DNA of 35,443 nucleotides. Source: Asaia bogorensis (lineage in GTDB: Bacteria > Pseudomonadota > Alphaproteobacteria > Acetobacterales > Acetobacteraceae). The stretch is taken from positions 1-35,443 of the forward strand of contig CAMBRC010000042.1 of the NCBI GenBank assembly GCA_945869965.1, in the 5' to 3' direction. Below are positions 1 to 7,216 of the stretch, one piece after another. The translations under genes and the position numbers were made by a program. Below the pieces are notes generated by a model that was given only the letters and a program-made list of their open reading frames with translations, was not told the origin of the DNA and made no database searches. Within the stretch, counting starts at the first letter, position 1. Each line of letters starts with the position of its first letter.

Positions 1-923
1 GTCGGCCCCGCCCCAGCCCCCCGGCCTTCCAACATCACCCGCCCAACAAAATCCCCTTCGGCGACCACCGCGTTGAACACCCCATCCACCCGCGCAATCG
101 GCGCCGATTGCGGCACCATGCACGGATGTACCCGCGTCTCGATCCCCGCCTCGGTGGCCCGCGCAATCCCCAACAGCTTGATCCGATAGCCAAGCTCATT
201 GGCAAACGCGATATCCAGCGCCGAGATGCGCCGAATCCCCTCGACATAAACCGAGCCAAAATCCACCGGCCGGCCAAACGCCAGTGCCGCCAGGATCGCC
301 AGCTTATGCGCCGCATCGATCCCGTCGACATCAAACGCCGGGTCCGTCTCGGCATATCCCAGCTTCTGCGCGTCCGCCAAAACCTCGGCAAACTCCCGCC
401 CGCGCTCGCGCATCACCGTCAGGATATAGTTGCAGGTCCCATTCAGAATCCCCGCCACCCGGCTGATCCGGTTGCCCGCCAGCCCCTCGCGCAGCGCCTT
501 GATCGCCGGAATGCCGCCCGCCACCGCCGCCTCGAACGCCAGGACCACCCCGGCCTTCTCCGCCGCCGCCGCCAGCGCCGCCCCATGCACCGCCAACAGC
601 GCCTTGTTCGCCGTCACCACCTGCTTGCCGGCGGCCATCGCGGCTTCCACCAACGCCTTGGCCGGCTCCTCGGACCCCCCGATCACCTCGACCACCACAT
701 CCACATTGGCATCGCCCGCCAGCGCCACGGGATCGTCGTACCAACGCAATCCGCTGAGATCCATGCCCCGATCCCGCGTCCGATCCCGCGCCGACACCGC
801 GGTCACCGCAATCGGCCGCCCGGCCCGCGCCGCAATCAAATCGGCGTTCTGCCGCAACATGGTCAGCACCCCGCCGCCCACCGTGCCAAGGCCAGCGATA
901 CCGATCGAAAGCGGACGAGTCAT
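1..923 (-). CDS. hom: Homoserine dehydrogenase, 3' end cut by the window edge
   Basis: NAD(P)-dependent reduction of aspartate semialdehyde to homoserine, the branch to threonine and methionine; cytoplasmic. About 307 codons are present and the frame is still open at base 1, so roughly the last quarter (including any ACT domain) is missing. Visible features are an N-terminal Rossmann fold with GIAGLGTVGGGV (residues 8-19), VVEVIGG near 77-83, VTANKALL near 103-110, FEAAVAGGIP near 130-139, LNGTCNYIL near 160-168, and the family signature ending in TDPAFDVDGIDAAHK with catalytic Lys207. The start ATG at 923-921 has GGAG about nine bases upstream. It lies 86 bases downstream of the lipoprotein gene on the same strand, so the two may be co-transcribed. 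The identification is firm; the symbol rests on family membership. Confidence 0.93.
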   Translation of the reverse strand, partial: MTRPLSIGIAGLGTVGGGVLTMLRQNADLIAARAGRPIAVTAVSARDRTRDRGMDLSGLRWYDDPVALAGDANVDVVVEVIGGSEEPAKALVEAAMAAGKQVVTANKALLAVHGAALAAAAEKAGVVLAFEAAVAGGIPAIKALREGLAGNRISRVAGILNGTCNYILTVMRERGREFAEVLADAQKLGYAETDPAFDVDGIDAAHKLAILAALAFGRPVDFGSVYVEGIRRISALDIAFANELGYRIKLLGIARATEAGIETRVHPCMVPQSAPIARVDGVFNAVVAEGDFVGRVMLEGRGAGAGP

Positions 924-1009
924 GCGCAGCACTCCAGACAGGAAACTAGAACCAGACACTTAGCCTGTCGCGCCCCCGCTTCCCAGAGGGCAGAGGGGGC
1001 GGCACGCCA

Positions 1010-1972
1010 TCACTCCGCAATCCGCGCCACCCCGCCCCGCCCCACCGCCTCGCCAACCACCAGCAGCGCGCTCGCCGGCACGCCCGCCTGCCCCAGTACC
1101 ACCGCCATCGCCTGCGCTCGCCCAAACCCCAGCCGCAACGTCCCCGCCTGGCTCGCGGCATCGCTGCCAGCACTCTCGCCGTACCCCATCACCCGGATAT
1201 CCCGCCCCGCCCGCGTCGCCGCCAATTGCCGCAGCGCCGCCGCCGCCCCTTCCGGCAACACCGCCGACCCCGCCGCAAACGCCACCGCCACCGGCGCTCC
1301 CGGCATGAAAATCGCCACCGCCGGTGCCACCGCCGCCGGCGCCCGTCGCGCCACCACCGGCGCCGTCACCGCCGCCACCCCCGGCAAGCGCGGCGCCGCC
1401 GGTGGCGCCGCCGGCAACGTCAACGCCGCCTCGGCCATCGTCGGCGCAACCGCCGGCACAGCCACTGGCGCAACGGCCGCCGGGGCAGGGGGGGGCACGG
1501 GGCGCGCCACCGCCGGAGCGACAGCCGCTGGCGCCACCGGCGCGGAAGCCGCCGCCAGCGAAGCCCCAATCCCCCCCGCCGGCGCCGGCTCAGGGGCCGC
1601 AACTCGCGCCACCGGCGCCAATATCGGCTGTCCCGCGGCAAACGCCCCATCCCGCCGATCGCTTTCCAACCCCGCCGCAATCCCGCCGCGCGCCGCCGCC
1701 GCCGTCGTCACCGGCCGCACCGGCACGCTGCCCAGATTCGGATACGGTGCATCGGCATTCGGCGCCGCCGGCCGCTCTTGCGCCAACCGCCCGCCCTCCA
1801 GCTGCCGCCACCATGCAATCGGCTCCGACCCCGACCCCGAGCTGCACCCCGCCACCCCGAGCACCAGCCCAACCAGCCGCGCCGCCGCCACCCACCCTTT
1901 GGCGGACCAGCCTTGAACACTATATACTCGACCTGTAACAGACTCGCCGAACTCGGGTCGCATAAGCTGCAT
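1010..1972 (-). CDS. OmpA-like outer-membrane lipoprotein with Ala/Pro/Val-rich linker
   Basis: The protein has a hydrophobic segment ending in a lipobox (LGVAGC, Cys43 from the first ATG), a long low-complexity Ala/Pro/Val linker (about residues 65-225) and a C-terminal region of about 95 residues resembling a degenerate OmpA/MotB peptidoglycan-binding domain. Cues for the last are VAFAAGSAVLPEGAAAALRQ, then IRVMGYGES and FGRAQAMAVVL. Expected role: lipoprotein tethered to the outer membrane and bound to peptidoglycan. The start is uncertain. The ATG at 1972 gives an unusually long 42-residue pre-lipobox leader, whereas a GTG at 1891-1889 gives a normal short lipoprotein signal (VAAARLVGLVLGVAGC). 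A TATAGT hexamer on the minus strand at 1924-1919 would suit that downstream start. Divergent from phaC and upstream of hom. The linker makes homology detection weak, so the OmpA call is moderate. Confidence 0.7.
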   Translation of the reverse strand: MQLMRPEFGESVTGRVYSVQGWSAKGWVAAARLVGLVLGVAGCSSGSGSEPIAWWRQLEGGRLAQERPAAPNADAPYPNLGSVPVRPVTTAAAARGGIAAGLESDRRDGAFAAGQPILAPVARVAAPEPAPAGGIGASLAAASAPVAPAAVAPAVARPVPPPAPAAVAPVAVPAVAPTMAEAALTLPAAPPAAPRLPGVAAVTAPVVARRAPAAVAPAVAIFMPGAPVAVAFAAGSAVLPEGAAAALRQLAATRAGRDIRVMGYGESAGSDAASQAGTLRLGFGRAQAMAVVLGQAGVPASALLVVGEAVGRGGVARIAE

Positions 1973-2034
1973 CGACTCCCCAACGTCGCCCCAGGGTGTA
2001 GCAGTGCCGCGCCGCCCACGGAAAGGACGACCCC

Positions 2035-3858
2035 ATGTCTGACTCCAAAAAGCCCGACGCCAAAACGCCCGATGGGCCCGCCTTCAAGATGCCCGACCCC
2101 GCCGAGCTCAGCCGCTCCATGTCCGACATCGCCCAGCGCAGCCAGCGCCTCGTCGGCGATTGGCTCAAGCGCCAGGCCGAAGAAGGCACCACCACCCCCA
2201 ACGCCGACCCGCTCAACATCGGCGCCGCCTTCATGGAAATGACCACCCGCCTGATGACCAACCCCCAGAAGCTGCTCGAGGCCCAGGCCGGCTTCTGGAA
2301 AGACTACATGTCGCTCTGGCAAAGCACCGCCCAGCGCATGATGGGCGTCCAGGCCCCCGCCGTCATCGAAGGCGACCCGCGCGACCGCCGCTTCAAGGAC
2401 GACGCCTGGAAGGAAAACGAAGTCTTCGACTTCATCAAGCAATCCTACCTGCTCTCCTCGCGCTACATCACTGACGTCGTCAACCAAGCCGACGGCCTCG
2501 AACCCGCCAACGCCCAAAAGGTCGACTTCTACTCGCGCCAGTTCATCGACGCGATGAGCCCGTCGAACTTCCTCATGAGCAACCCAGAAGTCCTGCGCAA
2601 AACCGCCGAAACCGGCGGCGAAAACCTCATCAAGGGCCTGCAAAACCTCCTCTCCGACCTCGAGCGCGGCAAGGGCAACCTGCGCATCAAGATGACCGAC
2701 ACCGACGCCTTCAAGATCGGCGAGAACATCGCCGTCTCGCCCGGCAAGGTCGTCTACCAGAACGCCCTGATGCAGCTCATCCAATACACCCCCACCACCG
2801 ACAAGGTGCTCAAGCGCCCGCTGCTGATCATTCCGCCCTGGATCAACAAGTTCTACATTCTGGACCTGCGCCCGCGGAACTCCTTCGTCCGCTGGGCCAC
2901 AGCCCAGGGCCACACCGTCTTCATCGTCTCCTGGGTCAACCCGGACGAGAAACTCGCCGAGAAGAACTTCGAAGACTACATGCAGGAAGGCATCCTCGAC
3001 GCGCTGACCGCCATCGAAGCCGCCACCGGCGAACGCGCCATCAACGCCATCGGATACTGCCTCGGCGGCACCCTGCTGTCCTCCACCCTGGCCTGGATGG
3101 CCGAGAACAGCGACGACCGCATCAAGTCCGCCACCTTCTTCGTCACCCTGATGGACTTCCGCGAATCCGGCGAGCTGAACGTCTTCATCGACGAAGAACA
3201 GATCAAGCAACTCGAAGAAAAGATGAACAAGCGGGGCTTCCTCGAAGGCTCCGAAATGGCCACCGCCTTCAACAAGCTGCGCGCCAACGATCTCATCTGG
3301 TCCTTCGTCGTCAACAACTACCTCCTCGGCAACGCCCCCCTCCCCTTCGACCTGCTCTACTGGAATTCCGACTCCACCCGCATGCCCGCCAAGATGCACT
3401 CCTTCTATTTGCGCAACATGTATCAAAACAACAAGCTCGCCCAGCCCGGCGGCATCACCCTCGCCGGCACCCCCATCGATCTCGCCAACGTCAAAGTCCC
3501 CGCCTACTTCATCTCCACCCGCGAAGACCACATCGCCCCCTGGCGCGCCACCTACCGCGGCGCCCACCTCCTCAAGGGCGAAAACCGCTTCGTCCTCGCC
3601 GCCTCCGGCCACATCGCCGGCGTCGTCAACCCGCCCGAAGGCGGCAAATACAGCCACTGGCTCAACAACGACCTGCCCCAAGACCCCGAAGCCTGGTTCC
3701 AAGGCGCCACCGAAATCGCCGGCTCCTGGTGGCCCGACTGGCAACGCTGGATCACCGCCCAAGACAAACGCCAAGTCAAAGCCCGCACCCCCGGCGACGG
3801 CAAACTCCCTGCCCTGGACGACGCCCCCGGCAGCTACGTCAAGGTGCTGCTGAGCTGA
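2035..3858 (+). CDS. phaC: Class I poly(3-hydroxyalkanoate) synthase
   Basis: Polymerises (R)-3-hydroxyacyl-CoA into polyhydroxyalkanoate storage granules in the cytoplasm. The 607-residue length is typical of class I single-subunit synthases. The N-terminal PhaC_N region (about residues 60-260) includes KDAWKENEVFDFIKQSYLL. An alpha/beta-hydrolase core follows with the lipase-like box GYCLGG carrying nucleophile Cys342, Asp498 (in STREDHIAPW) and His526 (in SGHIAGVVNPP). All three catalytic residues are intact. The start ATG has AAAGGA about eight bases upstream. No phaA, phaB, phaR or phasin gene is nearby, so the locus is a lone phaC. The stop is followed 35 bases later by a strong U-rich hairpin. 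Codons end predominantly in C, unlike the G-ending uvrA on the same strand. Confidence 0.97.
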   Translation: MSDSKKPDAKTPDGPAFKMPDPAELSRSMSDIAQRSQRLVGDWLKRQAEEGTTTPNADPLNIGAAFMEMTTRLMTNPQKLLEAQAGFWKDYMSLWQSTAQRMMGVQAPAVIEGDPRDRRFKDDAWKENEVFDFIKQSYLLSSRYITDVVNQADGLEPANAQKVDFYSRQFIDAMSPSNFLMSNPEVLRKTAETGGENLIKGLQNLLSDLERGKGNLRIKMTDTDAFKIGENIAVSPGKVVYQNALMQLIQYTPTTDKVLKRPLLIIPPWINKFYILDLRPRNSFVRWATAQGHTVFIVSWVNPDEKLAEKNFEDYMQEGILDALTAIEAATGERAINAIGYCLGGTLLSSTLAWMAENSDDRIKSATFFVTLMDFRESGELNVFIDEEQIKQLEEKMNKRGFLEGSEMATAFNKLRANDLIWSFVVNNYLLGNAPLPFDLLYWNSDSTRMPAKMHSFYLRNMYQNNKLAQPGGITLAGTPIDLANVKVPAYFISTREDHIAPWRATYRGAHLLKGENRFVLAASGHIAGVVNPPEGGKYSHWLNNDLPQDPEAWFQGATEIAGSWWPDWQRWITAQDKRQVKARTPGDGKLPALDDAPGSYVKVLLS

Positions 3859-3892
3859 ACGAAAACCGGCTCGGTCCGACTACAAGAAAGAC

Positions 3893-3916
3893 CTTCTTTT
3901 TGTGAACAAAAAGAAG
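3893..3916 (+). terminator. U-rich palindromic terminator behind phaC
   Basis: A perfect 24-base inverted repeat, CTTCTTTTTG-TG-AAC... closing as CAAAAAGAAG, begins 34 bases after the phaC stop. Its arms are so A/T-rich that the transcript carries a run of five U in the ascending arm, so it can act as an intrinsic terminator. It is also the outer left arm of the larger family A repeat. Confidence 0.6.
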
Positions 3917-4074
3917 CAAAAAAACTTCATCCATTAGCTTGCTTCTCTCCCCTCGCGCTTGGGCGGGGGGAGCCGGAGGGGGGCTCTTGACGCACCACCA
4001 CCCGTGGCGATCCATCACCACTCATCCACAATACGGACAAAGCTTCTTTGCTTCTTTTTGTTCACAAAAAGAAG
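3893..4074. repeat. Family A composite inverted repeat, copy 1
   Basis: This fills the 340-base gene-free stretch between phaC and the tRNA. The left arm (3893-3935) is the 24-base AT-rich palindrome followed by CAAAAAAACTTCATCCATT. The right arm (about 4035-4074) ends in the inverted copy of the same 24-base palindrome (4051-4074), preceded by GGACAAAGCTTCTTTG. Read on the opposite strand, the right arm matches the left arm for about 30 bases before diverging. The 100 or so bases between the arms are GC-rich and show no gene. Copy 2 lies behind uvrA at 20375-20488 and shares the AAAAAACTTC-TCCATT block. Probably a multicopy intergenic element with terminator activity; mobility is inference. 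Confidence 0.75.
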
Positions 4075-4198
4075 ACTCCCTAACCGCAAATCAGCCCTTG
4101 CCGCCCAGGAACCATCCTGCTGCCCGCCCCGCCATGTGCACCAAGGTGCCCCGACCGGCCCGACCGTAACGCTGCAACCGCAGCGTGATGGCGTGTGC

Positions 4199-4272
4199 CT
4201 GGGCGTAGCTCAGCTTGGTAGAGTGGCGGACTTGGAATCCGCAGGCCGCGGGTTCAATTCCAGCCGCCCAGA
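4199..4272 (+). tRNA. tRNA-Pro(UGG), atypical (A37, T-stem mismatch)
   Basis: The 74 bases fold as a class I tRNA: acceptor CTGGGCG/CGCCCAG with discriminator A; D arm GCTC-AGCTTGGTA-GAGT; anticodon stem GCGGA/TCCGC with loop CTTGGAA; five-base variable loop; T arm GCGGG-TTCAATT-CCAGC. The loop places TGG at 34-36 (window 4233-4235), so the isotype is Pro. C1-G72, A73, G35 and G36, which are prolyl-tRNA synthetase determinants in bacteria, are present. Oddities: position 37 is A where bacterial tRNA-Pro almost always has G37 (methylated by TrmD), T-stem pair 51-63 is G-A, and the D arm is of GCTC type rather than the usual GCGC. The 3' CCA is not encoded (TCA follows). It may be a second, divergent Pro isoacceptor or a decaying copy. 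Confidence 0.8.
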
Positions 4273-4354
4273 TCACCCATCAATCCTTCCACGGATCAAA
4301 TTCGCGATCACCGGTCGCCGGGCAACAGCAGGCCAGGACTATGTCCGGCCGGTT

Positions 4355-4963
4355 TCATGTGCGGGCCAGTACAACCGTCGATCCTTCAATAAAGACGATG
4401 CTAAATCCATCGCTGATATCGTGATGCACCCTTGCTACTTGCAGAGAAGCGATGTCGCACGCGAACCAATGAGCAAGCGCCTTGCCGGACAAAATCTCAA
4501 CCACAGCGTCGGTGGGCGTTGCCGCATCGCGACATCCTTCGACTTCTCCCCCGGCGCAAACCACGCAATTCGTCGCCATTGTCATCCCTGCGTGCCGCAG
4601 TTGGACTATGGCCGCCACAATATCTGCGGGATGTTCGGCCATCGACATGTTCCCGAACGAAGCCCCCACAGTGGCGCCACCCGGCATATCGCGATAGCTA
4701 ACTACGATCCGTTCCGGGACTTCGGACGGCGCGTAATGATAACAAAATAATAGCTCTCTTGCTCCAGGCAATCGATCAAGAAGTTTCGAGCCTTCGGGCC
4801 ACGGCACGACAACGTGCCGTTCTGTGCGGTAGTCCAGCGTCATGACCTCAATTGGTGCCCCGATTTGGTCAGCAAACACCGTCGTAACAGCCGAAATCGC
4901 CGCGGCCGCCGTCGTTGCGCGAACTCCAAACAGATTGCACATGAAGCCAAACTGCTCAGGCAA
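4355..4963 (-). CDS. Hypothetical protein, orphan beside the tRNA
   Basis: I do not recognise this protein (about 202 residues). The frame is open up to an ATG at 5068, inside the preceding PLP gene. The better start is a TTG at 4963-4961, preceded by GAGGAG with six bases of spacing (4975-4970); the next ATG at 4942 has no ribosome site. The predicted protein is mixed alpha/beta with no signal peptide or clear membrane segment. It holds several cysteines (CYHY, NCVVCAGGEVEGC) that could bind metal or be redox active. Base composition is visibly less GC-rich and codon use more even than in the flanking genes, and it sits on the 3' side of a tRNA, a common insertion spot. Transfer is plausible but no flanking direct repeat of the tRNA end was seen. 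Confidence 0.6.
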   Translation of the reverse strand: MPEQFGFMCNLFGVRATTAAAAISAVTTVFADQIGAPIEVMTLDYRTERHVVVPWPEGSKLLDRLPGARELLFCYHYAPSEVPERIVVSYRDMPGGATVGASFGNMSMAEHPADIVAAIVQLRHAGMTMATNCVVCAGGEVEGCRDAATPTDAVVEILSGKALAHWFACDIASLQVARVHHDISDGFSIVFIEGSTVVLART

Positions 4964-5043
4964 TAAGGGCTCCTCTACAGCGCGTCGCCCCGTGGGACAA
5001 TCGCACCAAAAACCACTAGGTACGCGCGCAGGTACAGTCTTTG

Positions 5044-6534
5044 TCAGCCTACCTTCGTCGCACTCCACTTCGCCGTCCCAAACTGCGCCAAATTCACCGG
5101 CCCCTGATGATGATCCGTCGAAGTGCCGAGATTGACCGTCCCCGCCATCGCCCCGGCCCCAGCCTCGCCGGCAAAATTATACCGGATATTGCTGCCCTCG
5201 TAGCGCGTGCCAAAGCTCAACGCCACAGCCGCGCCCTCGATCTGCCCGCTCACCCCCCCTTCGAACAACAGCGAATGCTGTTCACCAGAAATCGCGTTCC
5301 CCGCCTGCGAAAGCCGCACCTTATGCACCCGCTCGCCATGCAGGAACCGCACCCGAACCTCCCACTCCCCTGACAGGTCAACCGAAGGCGCCGCCAGCAC
5401 CCGCGGCGCCGTGATCCGCGCCCCCTCCAGCACCCGAGCGATCTCGCGCCCCACCTCGTTAGCCTCGCCCGGCTGCAACTGAAACGGATCTATATTGATC
5501 CCGTCCTCCTTGGCCGAGTGGTCGTCCAGCATGATCCGCGTCGCCCCTTCCAGCACCGCCAGCCGCAGCCCGGGCCCATCGACCCCGATCCGCCCGCGAT
5601 CCCAGATCAGCCGCAGCACCGGCACCATCACCACCCCCTCGGGCGCCAAGATCTCGGTCCGAACCCCCGGCACCGCTGTCACCAGCCGGCTGATCTCGGC
5701 ATTGTCCCGCGCCCAGCGCCCATTCTCCTCGACCACATCGCGGCTTTCCATCCAGTACTCCACTGCGGTCACCAGCCCGATGACATCCTCCTTGGACACC
5801 TTCATCGGCCGCCCCAACGCCTGGTGCGGCGAGGCATTGCGCCACGCCGCCTCCACCAGATCGCGCCGCCCCAGCAACAGCCCCGAGGTCTGCGGCCCGC
5901 GCAAAAACTTCCCGCCGGAATAAATGACAAGGTCCGCCCCCCGCACCAGCCACGGCGACGGCTTCACCAGATGCTCGCTCGCCGCATCTACCATCACCGG
6001 CACCCCGCGCGGCTTGGCCCGCGCGATCAGGTCTTCCATCCGCACCGCACTCTCATGCTCATGCGTGCCCAGCACCGCCACCATCGCGACGGGTTCTTCA
6101 AAAGCCCTGTCCAGTTCGGCAATCGTCTCCACCTCCACGATCACCGTGCCGCTCATCCGGATCGCCTGATCATAGGCAAAGCGCTGGTTTTTCACCATCA
6201 CCACCCGGTTCACCATCCCCGTGGTATCCGGCAGCCGCAGCATCTTGATCGGGTCATTCCCCGCGACACACGCCATCGTCCCCAGCGCCACCGCCGCCGC
6301 ACTGCCGCATGTCACCAGCGCCCATTCCGCCCCGCACAGTTCGGCCAGCCTTGCACTGGCCTTCTCCATCAACTCGTCCAGGTTGACGAAATGCCGGCTC
6401 GCCTCGGCCATCGCCGCCCGAACCTGCGGCAGCATCAGGCTGCCGCCATGCATCGTGCGCACCGAACAGCAATTGATGAACGGCCGCACCCCAAGCGCGA
6501 GATACGGGTTGTTGCTGGTGGCCAGATCGTTCAT
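5044..6534 (-). CDS. SelA-like PLP-dependent enzyme with extra C-terminal beta domain
   Basis: A fold-type I pyridoxal-phosphate protein of the SelA/D-glucosaminate-6-phosphate ammonia-lyase (DgaE)-like group, 496 residues. Visible motifs are HGGSLMLPQV near residue 29, CGSAAAVALGTMACVAG near 76-92, VMVDAASEHL near 180-189 (Asp183 should hold the pyridine nitrogen) and IYSGGKFLRGPQTSG, in which Lys209 is the PLP lysine. The usual catalytic domain ends near residue 385. Another 110 residues follow that look all-beta (SGEWEVRVRFLHG; LSQAGNAISGEQ; YNFAGEAGAGAMAGTV; KWSATK). The reaction is unknown; sugar-amine or amino-acid beta-elimination is the family guess. A SelA (selenocysteine) role is unlikely because of the extension and the absence of selB or tRNA-Sec here. 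It is divergent from the small leaderless gene at 6747. Confidence 0.85.
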   Translation of the reverse strand: MNDLATSNNPYLALGVRPFINCCSVRTMHGGSLMLPQVRAAMAEASRHFVNLDELMEKASARLAELCGAEWALVTCGSAAAVALGTMACVAGNDPIKMLRLPDTTGMVNRVVMVKNQRFAYDQAIRMSGTVIVEVETIAELDRAFEEPVAMVAVLGTHEHESAVRMEDLIARAKPRGVPVMVDAASEHLVKPSPWLVRGADLVIYSGGKFLRGPQTSGLLLGRRDLVEAAWRNASPHQALGRPMKVSKEDVIGLVTAVEYWMESRDVVEENGRWARDNAEISRLVTAVPGVRTEILAPEGVVMVPVLRLIWDRGRIGVDGPGLRLAVLEGATRIMLDDHSAKEDGINIDPFQLQPGEANEVGREIARVLEGARITAPRVLAAPSVDLSGEWEVRVRFLHGERVHKVRLSQAGNAISGEQHSLLFEGGVSGQIEGAAVALSFGTRYEGSNIRYNFAGEAGAGAMAGTVNLGTSTDHHQGPVNLAQFGTAKWSATKVG

Positions 6535-6601
6535 CGGGAATGCTCCATGCTGCTGCCGGCTCGATATCAGACCCCCACGCCACCAGCGCGGTCAAGCCAC
6601 A

Positions 6602-6632
6602 GCAAGGCTGGGCGCCGCCCAGACCCGCCAGG
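6602..6632. repeat. Family B palindromic repeat, partial copy
   Basis: 31 bases, beginning GCAAGGCTGGGC and ending AGACCCGCCAGG, match the reverse complement of 12607-12637 with three mismatches. The CCAGGGGC core that follows in other copies is degraded here. It lies just upstream of the PLP gene and the leaderless promoter. Confidence 0.65.
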
Positions 6633-6711
6633 CCCCGAGCGCGCTTTCACGCGACGGCATGGAGCCCCAGGCTCCCAGTCGTAAAAAAATTCCATAATTG
6701 GCAAAAATACC

Positions 6712-6740
6712 TTGAACAGCGCCATCGATCAAGGTATATT
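6712..6740 (+). promoter_or_regulatory. Near-consensus sigma-70-type promoter, leaderless
   Basis: TTGAAC (6712-6717), a 17-base spacer and TATATT (6735-6740) sit in an AT-rich patch of otherwise GC-rich DNA. A start site seven bases after the -10 box would coincide with the A of the ATG at 6747, leaving no 5' leader and no ribosome-binding site. Confidence 0.7.
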
Positions 6741-6746
6741 AGCCGA

Positions 6747-7193
6747 ATGATCTCGTCGGCCACCCCGTCCCGTGCTGCCCGGCGCCCGGCTTGGCCGGGC
6801 TTGGCCGAACGCGTGCTGCACGGCATCGCCCGAGCGGCAATGCTGCTGCTGTTCTGGCGCCGCATCGCCCGCACCATCGCCCAGATCGAATCCCTGTTCG
6901 ATCTCTGGCGCACCGGCGAATTGCCCCTTCAAACCCCGGCCGCCGCGATCCCGGCACCGCCGCGCCCGCATGTAGCGCGCGCGTCGGTCCGCCGTACCAC
7001 GTCCCGCAGGATCACCGCGCCGCCCGTTAAGCGCCGCCCATCCGATCACGCCGCGCGAGCCACGTTTCGCATCGGCATTCCGCGTCAAACCCCATCCCAA
7101 CCCGATCCCGGCTCAATGCCGCCCACGGACGCGCCCGCAACCGAAAATTTCAATTTTTGGCCCGCCAAGGCATCATGCCGAACTGCGCTTTAA
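6747..7193 (+). CDS. Small basic hypothetical protein, probably leaderless mRNA
   Basis: A 148-residue protein of no family I can name firmly. Residues 20-60 form an amphipathic or hydrophobic helix (AERVLHGIARAAMLLLFWRR, then IARTIAQIESLFDLWRTGEL). A Pro/Arg-rich, probably disordered middle (about 63-110) and a hydrophilic tail ending in NFNFWPAKASCRTAL follow. The frame stays open for 69 codons upstream of 6747, but that stretch contains the promoter and a decayed repeat, so the ATG at 6747 is preferred. The promoter-to-ATG distance predicts translation from a leaderless transcript. It is convergent with the TIM-barrel gene, with 23 bases between the two stops. Possibly a membrane- or nucleic-acid-associated small protein; function unknown. 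Confidence 0.6.
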   Translation: MISSATPSRAARRPAWPGLAERVLHGIARAAMLLLFWRRIARTIAQIESLFDLWRTGELPLQTPAAAIPAPPRPHVARASVRRTTSRRITAPPVKRRPSDHAARATFRIGIPRQTPSQPDPGSMPPTDAPATENFNFWPAKASCRTAL

Positions 7194-7216
7194 ATATTAC
7201 GATATCAGAATAATAC

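Noticed and set aside
961-1006. CCCCCGC...GAGGGGGCG inverted bases between the lipoprotein gene and hom as a terminator
   Set aside because: Short imperfect stem with no U-tract; insufficient to call.
108-1916. Long plus-strand open frame over hom and the lipoprotein gene
   Set aside because: Arg/Pro/His-rich antisense shadow caused by high GC; the minus-strand frames carry recognisable domains.
1708-3774. 688-codon frame antisense to phaC
   Set aside because: Composition is Gly/Val/Asp-rich shadow of phaC; phaC has all catalytic residues.
4091-4276. A 61-codon minus-strand frame over the tRNA (reads IEPAACGFQVRHSTKLSYA)
   Set aside because: It is the antisense translation of the tRNA gene, a well-known annotation artefact.
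5044-6534. Selenocysteine synthase (selA)
   Set aside because: Only SelA-like; has an extra domain, and no selB, selD or tRNA-Sec is nearby.
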